In this document: positions 1 to 5,571 of the stretch, in pieces | Layout of the letters: the number at the start of each line of letters is the position of its first letter | Numbering within the stretch: position 1 is the stretch's first letter | From: an uncultured Haemophilus sp. | GTDB lineage: Bacteria; Pseudomonadota; Gammaproteobacteria; Enterobacterales; Pasteurellaceae | NCBI RefSeq assembly: GCF_905207935.1 | Contig: NZ_CAJLNI010000030.1 | Coordinates: forward strand, 1-17,271 | Length of the DNA: 17,271 nt | Direction: 5' to 3' | Position numbers and translations under genes: made by a program | Notes under the pieces: model-generated | What the model saw: only the letters and a program-made list of their open reading frames with translations | Told to the model about the DNA's origin: nothing | Databases searched by the model: none

Positions 1-612
1 ATTACCGGATTTTCTTCTGCGCAGCGTCATCATAAACTAGGCAATATAGAGTGGAGTGCCGTTAAAGTATTGGCACCTATGGTCATGATTTCGGTATTTA
101 TCTCCGGGTTATTTATTGGCAAACTCGATCGTGATGTATCCGCTAAAATCTTTGCTTGTTTAGTCGTTTATTTAGCAGCCAAAATGGTCATTTCTATTAA
201 GAAAAATACAGTAAATGCTAAGCCTTTAACAACACAATCTTCCGTTATTGGCGGTATCTTGATTGGTATGGCATCAAGTGCAGCAGGCATTGGCGGCGGT
301 GGTTTTATCGTACCATTTTTAAACTCTCGCGGTATCGATATGAAAAAATCTATCGGTTCTTCTGCGTTCTGTGGCGCGCTTCTTGGTTTATCTGGTATGT
401 TAAGCTTTATGGTGAGCGGTTGGGGCAATCCTTCCATGCCAGATTATTCTCTTGGTTATATTTATTTACCCGCAGTGCTCGGTATTACGGCCACCTCATT
501 TTTTACTTCTAAATTAGGGGCAACAGCAACCTCAAAACTCCCTGTATCAACTTTGAAAAAAGGCTTTGCCTTGCTATTAATTGCAATTGCAGTTGATATG
601 TTTATGAAATAA
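1..612 (+). CDS. TSUP family (TauE/SafE-like) membrane permease, 3' part
   Basis: The reading frame is open from the first base of the window and ends at TAA 610-612, so the true start lies upstream; 203 residues are visible. The protein is a string of hydrophobic segments and carries the glycine-rich GIGGGGFIVPF stretch typical of the second half of TSUP (sulfite exporter TauE/SafE, UPF0721) proteins. These inner-membrane proteins are thought to move small sulfur-containing or organic anions; the substrate here cannot be told. TSUP proteins usually have about 250-270 residues, so roughly the first quarter is missing. The stop codon overlaps the lgt ribosome binding site (AAGGA 611-615), which suggests co-transcription with lgt. 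The family is fairly certain, the substrate unknown. Confidence 0.85.
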   Translation: MTGFSSAQRHHKLGNIEWSAVKVLAPMVMISVFISGLFIGKLDRDVSAKIFACLVVYLAAKMVISIKKNTVNAKPLTTQSSVIGGILIGMASSAAGIGGGGFIVPFLNSRGIDMKKSIGSSAFCGALLGLSGMLSFMVSGWGNPSMPDYSLGYIYLPAVLGITATSFFTSKLGATATSKLPVSTLKKGFALLLIAIAVDMFMK

Positions 613-620
613 GGAATGTT

Positions 621-1430
621 ATGAATTCAGAATTTTTGATGCTGCCACATTTTGATCCGACTATTTTCACTTTTGGTGACAGCAATATTGGGCTGCGTTG
701 GTATGGCTTAATGTATTTATTAGGCTTTATCTTTGCTCGTTGGTTAGCCGTTCGCCGTGCTAATCAGCCAAATAGTGGTTGGACTGTCGATCAAGTTGAT
801 ACGTTACTTTTTAATGCTTTTATGGGGGTATTTTTAGGGGGACGTATTGGAGATGTTTTCTTCTATAACTTTGATCATTTTATGCAAGATCCGCTGTATT
901 TATTCCGTGTTTGGGAAGGCGGAATGTCATTCCATGGTGGATTAATTGGGGTGATTATCTCAATGATTTGGACCTCTTATTCTCAAAAAAGACGCTTTTG
1001 GCAAACGGCAGATTTCATGGCGCCATTGATTCCATTTGGTTTAGGAATGGGACGAATTGGTAATTTCATCAATTTAGAACTTTGGGGACGAGAAACCGAT
1101 GTACCTTGGGCGATGATTTTCCCAAATGATCCATTGTTATTACCACGCCATCCTTCACAGCTTTATGAAGCATTCTTAGAAGGTTTCGTGCTGTTTATTA
1201 TTCTGAATGTCTTTATTAAAAAGCCTCGTCCTGTGGGTTCAGTGGCTGGATTATTCCTGATTTGTTACGGTATTTTCCGTTTTATCGTTGAATATGTTCG
1301 TGAGCCCGAAGTAGAGTCTTTCTTAGGCATCATGACACGTGGACAAGCGCTTTGTTTGCCGATGATTATTGGCGGTGGGTTAATTATGGCATGGGCATAC
1401 AATCGCTCGAAAAGTGCGGTTCATCAGTAA
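621..1430 (+). CDS. lgt: Prolipoprotein diacylglyceryl transferase
   Basis: Lgt transfers diacylglycerol from phosphatidylglycerol to the lipobox cysteine of prolipoproteins, the first step of lipoprotein maturation in the inner membrane. The 269-residue protein has several membrane segments, the SFHGG motif with His105 (E. coli His103), and the family signature GRIGNFINLELWG at residues 144-156, containing the essential Arg145. RHPSQLYEA at 176-184 is also typical. ATG 621 follows AAGGA (611-615) by five bases, so the start is well supported. The gene lies 8 bp after the TSUP gene and 11 bp before thyA; an lgt-thyA pair is common in gamma-proteobacteria. An uptake signal sits just before the stop codon. 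Two likely substrates of the enzyme are encoded at 4259-4858 and 4918-5403. Confidence 0.97.
   Translation: MNSEFLMLPHFDPTIFTFGDSNIGLRWYGLMYLLGFIFARWLAVRRANQPNSGWTVDQVDTLLFNAFMGVFLGGRIGDVFFYNFDHFMQDPLYLFRVWEGGMSFHGGLIGVIISMIWTSYSQKRRFWQTADFMAPLIPFGLGMGRIGNFINLELWGRETDVPWAMIFPNDPLLLPRHPSQLYEAFLEGFVLFIILNVFIKKPRPVGSVAGLFLICYGIFRFIVEYVREPEVESFLGIMTRGQALCLPMIIGGGLIMAWAYNRSKSAVHQ
1412..1420 (+). repeat. DNA uptake signal (Hin-type USS)
   Basis: Exact AAGTGCGGT, in the last codons of lgt and nine bases before the thyA ribosome binding site. Confidence 0.95.
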
Positions 1431-1441
1431 GGAGTTTTTTT

Positions 1442-2293
1442 ATGAAACAATATTTAGATCTTTGTCGACGCATTGTAAATGAAGGTGAGTGGGTTGCTAA
1501 CGAGCGTACTGGCAAGCGTTGCCTTACAGTGATTAATGCGGATTTAGAATATGATGTTGCCAATAATCAATTCCCCTTAATTACTACGCGTAAAAGCTAT
1601 TGGAAAGCGGCAATTGCGGAGTTTTTAGGTTATATCCGTGGTTATGATAACGCCGCGGACTTCCGCAAGCTTGGTACCAAAACATGGGATGCAAATGCCA
1701 ATGAAAATGCCGCTTGGCTTGCCAATCCACATCGTAAAGGCACCGATGATATGGGGCGCGTTTATGGTGTGCAAGGCAGAGCATGGCGTAAACCGAATGG
1801 CGAAACCATCGATCAACTTCGTAAAATTGTGAACAATTTAAGCCGAGGGATTGATGATCGTGGTGAAATCCTGACTTTCTTCAACCCAGGTGAATTTGAT
1901 CTAGGCTGTTTGCGTCCTTGCATGCACACACATACTTTCTCTTTAGTAGGCGATACATTGCACTTAACGAGCTACCAACGCTCTTGTGATGTGCCACTTG
2001 GCTTAAACTTCAATCAAATTCAGGTCTTTACTTTTCTTGCTTTGATGGCGCAAATTACCGGCAATAAACCGGGTAAGGCATATCATAAAATTGTAAATGC
2101 GCATATTTATGAAGACCAACTTGAGTTAATGCGTGATGTGCAATTAAAACGTGAACCATTCCCTTCACCACAATTAGAAATTAATCCTGATATTAAAACC
2201 CTTGAAGATCTTGAAACTTGGGTAACGATGGATGATTTCAAGGTGGTGGGTTATCAATCTCACGAACCAATCAAATATCCTTTCTCTGTTTAG
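1442..2293 (+). CDS. thyA: Thymidylate synthase
   Basis: ThyA makes dTMP from dUMP using 5,10-methylene-tetrahydrofolate, in the cytoplasm. The chosen start, ATG 1442, follows AAGGAG (1429-1434) by seven bases and gives 283 residues; the frame is open further upstream, but that part lies inside lgt. The catalytic cysteine is probably Cys160 in LRPCMHTHTF. The dUMP-binding region is SYQRSCDVPLGLNFNQIQ (177-194), followed by the HIYEDQ segment. These differ from the classical PPCH and PFNI motifs of E. coli ThyA (264 residues) but match the longer H. influenzae-type enzyme as I remember it. The gene is third in the TSUP-lgt-thyA-tadA run, with tadA starting nine bases after its stop. Confidence 0.95.
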   Translation: MKQYLDLCRRIVNEGEWVANERTGKRCLTVINADLEYDVANNQFPLITTRKSYWKAAIAEFLGYIRGYDNAADFRKLGTKTWDANANENAAWLANPHRKGTDDMGRVYGVQGRAWRKPNGETIDQLRKIVNNLSRGIDDRGEILTFFNPGEFDLGCLRPCMHTHTFSLVGDTLHLTSYQRSCDVPLGLNFNQIQVFTFLALMAQITGNKPGKAYHKIVNAHIYEDQLELMRDVQLKREPFPSPQLEINPDIKTLEDLETWVTMDDFKVVGYQSHEPIKYPFSV

Positions 2294-2300
2294 GCATTCA

Positions 2301-2309
2301 AAGTGCGGT
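2301..2309 (+). repeat. DNA uptake signal overlapping the tadA start
   Basis: Exact AAGTGCGGT. Its internal GTG (2303-2305) is the likely tadA start codon. A one-mismatch copy, AAGTGCGGC, lies later in tadA at 2717-2725. Confidence 0.95.
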
Positions 2310-2821
2310 CAGATTTAGACGAGAAATTTATGCAACACGCCCTGATGCTTGCCGATCGTGCAGAGGCACTCGGCGAGATTCCAGTCGGGGCTGTGTTGGT
2401 AGATGATGAAGGAAATATTCTCGGTGAAGGCTGGAATTTATCTATCATTGAAAATGATCCGACCGCTCACGCTGAAATTGTCGCATTGCGTAATGCCGCA
2501 CAAAATATTCAAAATTATCGTCTGCTCAATACCACACTTTATGTCACCCTTGAGCCTTGTACTATGTGTGCTGGCGCGATTTTACATAGCCGGATTAAAC
2601 GATTAGTCTTCGGTGCGTCAGATTATAAAACGGGGGCTGTAGGTTCTCGCTTTCACTTCTTTGATGAGTATAAAATGAATCATACGTTAGAAATTACCTC
2701 TGGCGTGCTGGCAGAAAAGTGCGGCCAGAAATTGAGTGATTTTTTTAAAAAAAGACGAGAGCAGAAAAAGGAAGAAAAGCGGGGAAAAAATCTCCCGCTT
2801 GATGTTGAGCCACAATCTTAA
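2303..2821 (+). CDS. tadA: tRNA-specific adenosine deaminase
   Basis: TadA converts A34 to inosine in the anticodon of tRNA-Arg(ACG), allowing wobble decoding. The zinc deaminase motifs are complete: HAE at residues 57-59 (zinc-binding His57, catalytic Glu59) and PCTMC at 85-89 (Cys86 and Cys89). The start is uncertain. GTG 2303 gives 172 residues and an N-terminal helix preceded by a few residues, as in E. coli. ATG 2330 would give 163 residues and remove them. GTG 2303 lies inside an uptake signal and has only a weak AGG (2292-2294) ahead of it. The C-terminal tail (about residues 149-172) is Lys/Arg/Glu-rich, and its DNA contains a hairpin that may terminate ung. The stop TAA 2819-2821 overlaps the ung stop. 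Confidence 0.93.
   Translation: MRSDLDEKFMQHALMLADRAEALGEIPVGAVLVDDEGNILGEGWNLSIIENDPTAHAEIVALRNAAQNIQNYRLLNTTLYVTLEPCTMCAGAILHSRIKRLVFGASDYKTGAVGSRFHFFDEYKMNHTLEITSGVLAEKCGQKLSDFFKKRREQKKEEKRGKNLPLDVEPQS
2777..2800 (-). terminator. Possible ung terminator inside the tadA 3' end
   Basis: Arms AAGCGGG (2777-2783) and CCCGCTT (2794-2800) form a 7-bp GC-rich stem with a 10-base loop. Read on the minus strand, the stem is followed by a pyrimidine-rich TTCTTCC run, as a rho-independent terminator for ung would be. On the plus strand no T-run follows. The element lies within tadA codons because the two genes leave no intergenic space. The T-tract is imperfect, so this is tentative. Confidence 0.45.
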
Positions 2822-3477
2822 ATTTGCCAATCAATTTCAGTTAAATCATGTTGCTTTAAGTATTCGTTGGTTTTAGAAAAGTGATGACATCCTAGAAAAC
2901 CACGATGTGCAGAAAGTGGAGAAGGGTGCGGGGCTGTTAAAACATAATGACGATTGCGATCAATTAATTGCCCTTTTTTCTGTGCATGACTTCCCCAAAG
3001 TAAAAATACTACTTTTTCACGGTGTTCATTGAGTGCTGCAATTACTTGGTCTGTGAAGATTTCCCAACCAAATTTAGCGTGTGAATGAGCCATGCCACGT
3101 TCTACGGTCAGCACGGTGTTAAGCAGCAGTACACCTTGCTCCGCCCATTTCACTAAGTAGCCATGATTTGGCATGTGAAAACCTGGAATGTCGTTAGCCA
3201 ATTCTTTGTACATATTCAGTAGAGAAGGGGGAATTGCCACTTCAGGTTTCACCGAAAAAGCTAAACCGTGCGCTTGATTTGGGCCATGGTAGGGATCCTG
3301 TCCTAAAATGACGACTTTCACCTCATCAAATGTCGTATATTTAAAGGCATTAAACACTTCGTCTTGCGGTGGGTAAATGGTTTTCCCCGCGAGTCGCTCT
3401 TGATGAACTTGTTGTAGAATGTGTTTAAAGTAAGGTTTTTCTTTCTCTTGACCGATAACATCTGTCCAGGTTTTCAT
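2818..3477 (-). CDS. ung: Uracil-DNA glycosylase
   Basis: Ung removes uracil from DNA as the first step of base excision repair. At 219 residues it is close to the usual family length (E. coli 229). The water-activating loop GQDPYHG is at residues 59-65, with catalytic Asp61 and His64. The DNA-intercalation loop HPSPLSAHRG is at 184-193, with His184 and Leu188 matching E. coli His187 and Leu191. ATG 3475-3477 is preceded on the minus strand by AAGGA about seven bases away. A perfect TATAAT -10 box reads on the minus strand at 3510-3515. The gene is convergent with tadA, the two stops sharing TTAA at 2818-2821, and divergent from grcA. Confidence 0.97.
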   Translation of the reverse strand: MKTWTDVIGQEKEKPYFKHILQQVHQERLAGKTIYPPQDEVFNAFKYTTFDEVKVVILGQDPYHGPNQAHGLAFSVKPEVAIPPSLLNMYKELANDIPGFHMPNHGYLVKWAEQGVLLLNTVLTVERGMAHSHAKFGWEIFTDQVIAALNEHREKVVFLLWGSHAQKKGQLIDRNRHYVLTAPHPSPLSAHRGFLGCHHFSKTNEYLKQHDLTEIDWQI

Positions 3478-3509
3478 TCTGTATTTCCTTATTGAATAAG
3501 CTTGAGCAC

Positions 3510-3515
3510 ATTATA
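3510..3515 (-). promoter_or_regulatory. -10 box of a probable ung promoter
   Basis: On the minus strand these bases read TATAAT, a perfect sigma-70 -10 hexamer, about 32 bases upstream of the ung start codon. No good -35 hexamer is visible at 16-18 bp, so the promoter may be weak or activator-dependent. Confidence 0.4.
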
Positions 3516-3552
3516 AATGAAATTGCTTAGAAAGGCTTTATCTGAGAATTTT

Positions 3553-3568
3553 GTTAATGCTTTGTTAA
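3553..3568. promoter_or_regulatory. ArcA-like direct repeat upstream of grcA
   Basis: GTTAA occurs at 3553-3557 and again at 3564-3568, exactly 11 bp apart. Direct repeats of this core with an 11-bp period are the recognised form of phosphorylated-ArcA binding sites in E. coli. The site lies in the divergent gap between ung and grcA. The E. coli grcA homologue (yfiD) is known to respond to oxygen through FNR and ArcA, so a role at grcA is plausible. This is inference from pattern only. Confidence 0.4.
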
Positions 3569-3606
3569 AAGTGTGGGTGTATTGAGTCCTTGCTGTGGCT
3601 GAAACT

Positions 3607-3620
3607 TTAATCTAGATCAA
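3607..3620. promoter_or_regulatory. FNR-like site upstream of grcA
   Basis: The bases TTAAT-CTAG-ATCAA match the FNR consensus TTGAT-N4-ATCAA at nine of ten positions. The centre is about 130 bp before the grcA start codon. It lies about 90 bp upstream of the transcription start predicted from the TAAAAT box at 3691-3696. A much weaker half-matching site (CTGTT-TTAG-GTCAA, 3649-3662) lies between it and the promoter. E. coli yfiD has two FNR sites upstream, so the arrangement is reminiscent of it. Confidence 0.4.
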
Positions 3621-3690
3621 TTTTTAAAAATTAGTCAGAAAAAAGAACCTGTTTTAGGTCAAAATTAATTGAATTCTTCAAATAGTTTGA

Positions 3691-3696
3691 TAAAAT
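3691..3696 (+). promoter_or_regulatory. Candidate grcA -10 box
   Basis: TAAAAT (five of six matches to TATAAT) lies about 47 bases before the grcA start. No convincing -35 box is seen at the right distance, which fits an activator-dependent promoter. TACAAT at 3716-3721 is an alternative, but it would leave a leader of only about 15 bases. Confidence 0.3.
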
Positions 3697-3742
3697 TTGC
3701 ACAGTTTAATAAATATACAATCGCCAAATTAGGAGGCACTTT

Positions 3743-4126
3743 ATGATCAAAGGTATTCAAATTACTCAAGCAGCAAATGACAATCTTTTAAACTCATTCT
3801 GGTTATTAGACAGCGAAAAAAATGAAGCTCGTTGTTTATGTGCAAAAGCTGAATTCGCAGAAGACCAAGTAGTAGCAGTGAGCGAATTAGGCCAAATCGA
3901 ATACCGTGAATTACCGGTAAACGTAGCACCAACTGTTAAAGTTGAAGGTGGTCAACACTTAAACGTAAACGTATTACGTCGTGAAACTTTAGAAGATGCA
4001 GTAAACAACCCGGATAAATACCCTCAATTAACTATCCGTGTTTCTGGTTACGCAGTACGTTTCAACTCTTTAACACCAGAACAACAACGCGACGTTATTA
4101 CTCGTACTTTCACTGAAAGCCTATAA
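3743..4126 (+). CDS. grcA: Autonomous glycyl radical cofactor GrcA (YfiD)
   Basis: GrcA is a small stand-alone glycyl-radical domain that replaces the damaged C-terminal part of pyruvate formate-lyase after oxygen exposure. Its 127 residues equal the length of E. coli GrcA. The radical motif RVSGYAVRF occupies residues 99-107, with Gly102 as the radical site. It has a strong ribosome binding site, AGGAGG (3731-3736), six bases before ATG 3743. Codon choice is strongly biased (repeated tta, gaa, cgt), as in highly expressed genes. The gene stands alone, with its own promoter region bearing ArcA- and FNR-like sites and its own terminator, as expected for an oxygen-regulated single gene. Confidence 0.96.
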   Translation: MIKGIQITQAANDNLLNSFWLLDSEKNEARCLCAKAEFAEDQVVAVSELGQIEYRELPVNVAPTVKVEGGQHLNVNVLRRETLEDAVNNPDKYPQLTIRVSGYAVRFNSLTPEQQRDVITRTFTESL

Positions 4127-4147
4127 TTTCAGTTTGAATGAAAAAAG

Positions 4148-4172
4148 AAACCCCGAAGTAATTCGGGGTTTT
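4148..4172 (+). terminator. Rho-independent terminator of grcA
   Basis: CCCCGAA (4151-4157) pairs with TTCGGGG (4162-4168) around the loop GTAA. Flanking AAA and TTT extend the stem, and a T-run follows at 4169-4172. It lies 21 bases after the grcA stop codon. Confidence 0.9.
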
Positions 4173-4199
4173 GTTCTATCTAAAAGGTTTGAAAATTTG

Positions 4200-4208
4200 A
4201 CCGCACTT
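4200..4208 (-). repeat. DNA uptake signal
   Basis: Exact ACCGCACTT, intergenic between the grcA terminator and the inverted repeat before the lipoprotein gene. Confidence 0.95.
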
Positions 4209-4217
4209 TCGCTTTAT

Positions 4218-4249
4218 TTTGTGTAAAATACCTAATGTTTTTACACAAA
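4218..4249. repeat. 11-bp inverted repeat before a lipoprotein gene
   Basis: TTTGTGTAAAA (4218-4228) and TTTTACACAAA (4239-4249) are perfect inverted copies separated by ten bases. The left arm contains a possible -10 box (TAAAAT 4224-4229), and the right arm runs into the ribosome binding site AAGAGG (4248-4253). It could be a repressor operator or, if transcription starts further upstream, an RNA hairpin hiding the ribosome binding site. Confidence 0.6.
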
Positions 4250-4258
4250 GAGGTATTT

Positions 4259-4858
4259 ATGAGAAAGTTATTTTTTAGTGGTCTAGTCCTTGCCTTAGTA
4301 GGTTGTTCATCAACTCCATCAAACCTAACGAAACAAGATTTTGTGGGAGATTGGTCTTGCTCAATCAAATATGAAGATATTGGAGTGGGAACTATTGATT
4401 TAATTTATCTTAAATCAGACGGTTCTCTTAAAGATGAGAATTTCATTTTTGATCATAGCTTAAGTAGATATGCTGAATTACCAATTAAAGACTATTTCTC
4501 TTCACCGTTAAAATATTTAACTATTGCTAATGGTAGTTGGAGTTTTAATAATAATTATTTGGTATACAAATTAAAAAAACAAAGTGCACAACGTTTAATT
4601 TATCCTGATACATTTGAGAAAATACAACAGACAAAGAGCTTTAAGAATATTGAGAAAAGTGCTTTTAACATTTATTCAAACAATATTGGTAAAGAGGATA
4701 CTATCGAGTTGAAGGTGACTAAATTCTCAAGAGATAGATTCACGGTAGTTCAGCCTCTTACTAAAACATACGAAGGCGAGTGTGTACGTAAAGATAAAGC
4801 TGAGAATAAATTTAATGGTTTTTTAGAAGCACTTAAAGAAATATTTAAAGTTAAGTAA
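4259..4858 (+). CDS. Hypothetical lipoprotein
   Basis: I do not recognise this 199-residue protein beyond its export signal. It begins with a lipoprotein signal peptide, two basic residues and a hydrophobic core ending in the lipobox LVGC with Cys16 as the lipidation site. Ser follows at position +2, predicting the outer membrane under the E. coli rule. The mature part looks rich in beta-strand. It starts with GDWSCSIKY (residues 30-38) and has a second cysteine near the C-terminus (GEC), so a disulfide closing a beta-barrel-like domain is possible. ATG 4259 is chosen over an in-frame ATG at 4235 because AAGAGG (4248-4253) lies five bases ahead and the signal peptide starts there. It is AT-rich with ordinary codon use, unlike grcA. 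It faces a second lipoprotein gene across a shared terminator. Confidence 0.8.
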   Translation: MRKLFFSGLVLALVGCSSTPSNLTKQDFVGDWSCSIKYEDIGVGTIDLIYLKSDGSLKDENFIFDHSLSRYAELPIKDYFSSPLKYLTIANGSWSFNNNYLVYKLKKQSAQRLIYPDTFEKIQQTKSFKNIEKSAFNIYSNNIGKEDTIELKVTKFSRDRFTVVQPLTKTYEGECVRKDKAENKFNGFLEALKEIFKVK

Positions 4859-4890
4859 TGTAAAAGCCTCTTATTAAGAGGCTTTTACAT
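4858..4890. terminator. Bidirectional terminator between convergent lipoprotein genes
   Basis: Perfect 15-bp arms at 4858-4872 and 4876-4890 (core AAAAGCCTCTT / AAGAGGCTTTT) surround the loop ATT. Each strand ends the GC-rich stem with TTTT, so the hairpin can work in both directions. It starts at the last base of the upstream gene's stop codon and lies 28 bp beyond the stop of the minus-strand gene. Confidence 0.85.
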
Positions 4891-4917
4891 ATTAATATTT
4901 AGTTTATTATTGTTTTT

Positions 4918-5403
4918 TTAATTTTTCTGCATTTTGATGAGTGCATTTTCTTTTTCTCCAAATTTTTTTCCAGCATATTGGCAAACTTTTGCTGATATGA
5001 GAGATAAAGGAGTGGTATTTTGCATTTCTATTTTTTGTGCTTTTTCGGGGATGTCAAAAAGTTTTTCACCTTGAGCAAAGAACTGAGTATATACTTCAAA
5101 CTGATTGTTTGCGCTGAGTATAGCCGTCTTATCTGCACAATTTACCGTTGTTAGTTTTTTCATCGACGTGCCTTTTAGAGCTCGATCAGATGAGCTTATA
5201 TTAGTTATTAAATAGTACGACAGCTCATTGGAGTTATCAGAATTAACACGGATGCTTGATTTATCTAGATAAAGAGGATCTTGACCATTTAGGACTTTTA
5301 AGTATCTATCTTGTTGCGGTAGTTCTTGATTTGGTAATAGTTTTAGTTGTGAACAACCAATACAAAACAAGCTGATTAATGTGATAGTTACAAATCTTTT
5401 CAT
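4918..5403 (-). CDS. Putative lipoprotein, surface-adhesin E (protein E) family
   Basis: The 161-residue product has a signal peptide ending in CIGC (Cys17 as likely lipidation site; Cys at -3 is unusual). Its length and residue pattern resemble H. influenzae protein E (160 residues, Adhesin_E family), which binds vitronectin and laminin on the cell surface. Matching features are a YLKVLNG...YLD..SI.V segment near residues 34-53, K-L-x-x-V-NCA at 83-90, an aromatic stretch followed by QG at 111-112, and a final C-x-Y-x-GKKF at 141-148. Cys89 and Cys141 would correspond to the family's disulfide pair. The start at 5401-5403 is preferred to an in-frame ATG at 5437-5439. AGGG lies six bases ahead of it, the signal peptide begins there, and the promoter's predicted start of transcription is near 5440. 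The adhesin function is inferred only. Confidence 0.65.
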   Translation of the reverse strand: MKRFVTITLISLFCIGCSQLKLLPNQELPQQDRYLKVLNGQDPLYLDKSSIRVNSDNSNELSYYLITNISSSDRALKGTSMKKLTTVNCADKTAILSANNQFEVYTQFFAQGEKLFDIPEKAQKIEMQNTTPLSLISAKVCQYAGKKFGEKENALIKMQKN

Positions 5404-5446
5404 AGGATTCCCTAGGGATATTGGTATTGATTGAGCCATACTGGGG

Positions 5447-5455
5447 ATTATAGCA
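5447..5455 (-). promoter_or_regulatory. Extended -10 promoter of the protein E-like gene
   Basis: The minus strand reads TGCTATAAT, a perfect extended -10 element (TGnTATAAT). The -35 region is a T-run of poor match, which extended -10 promoters tolerate. Transcription would begin near 5440 and leave a leader of about 37 bases before ATG 5403. Confidence 0.6.
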
Positions 5456-5522
5456 TTAATTTTTAAATAAAAAACTCACCATATACATCCTTTCATCCCT
5501 AGCGATTTCTGCGCTTTTCAGG

Positions 5523-5528
5523 TACAAT
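5523..5528 (+). promoter_or_regulatory. Candidate -10 box for the lepA operon
   Basis: TACAAT matches the -10 consensus at five of six positions and lies 43 bases before the lepA start. The hexamer 17 bp upstream (TAGCGA, 5500-5505) is a poor -35. It is divergent from the lipoprotein promoter at 5447-5455. Confidence 0.35.
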
Positions 5529-5571
5529 CCGCCAGTTAAATTTAATGATTTTTGAGAAAACTAATCTATTT

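Noticed and set aside
1352..1441. Upstream in-frame extension of thyA into lgt
   Set aside because: The strong AAGGAG before ATG 1442 and overlap with the lgt 3' end show that the extension is not translated as ThyA.
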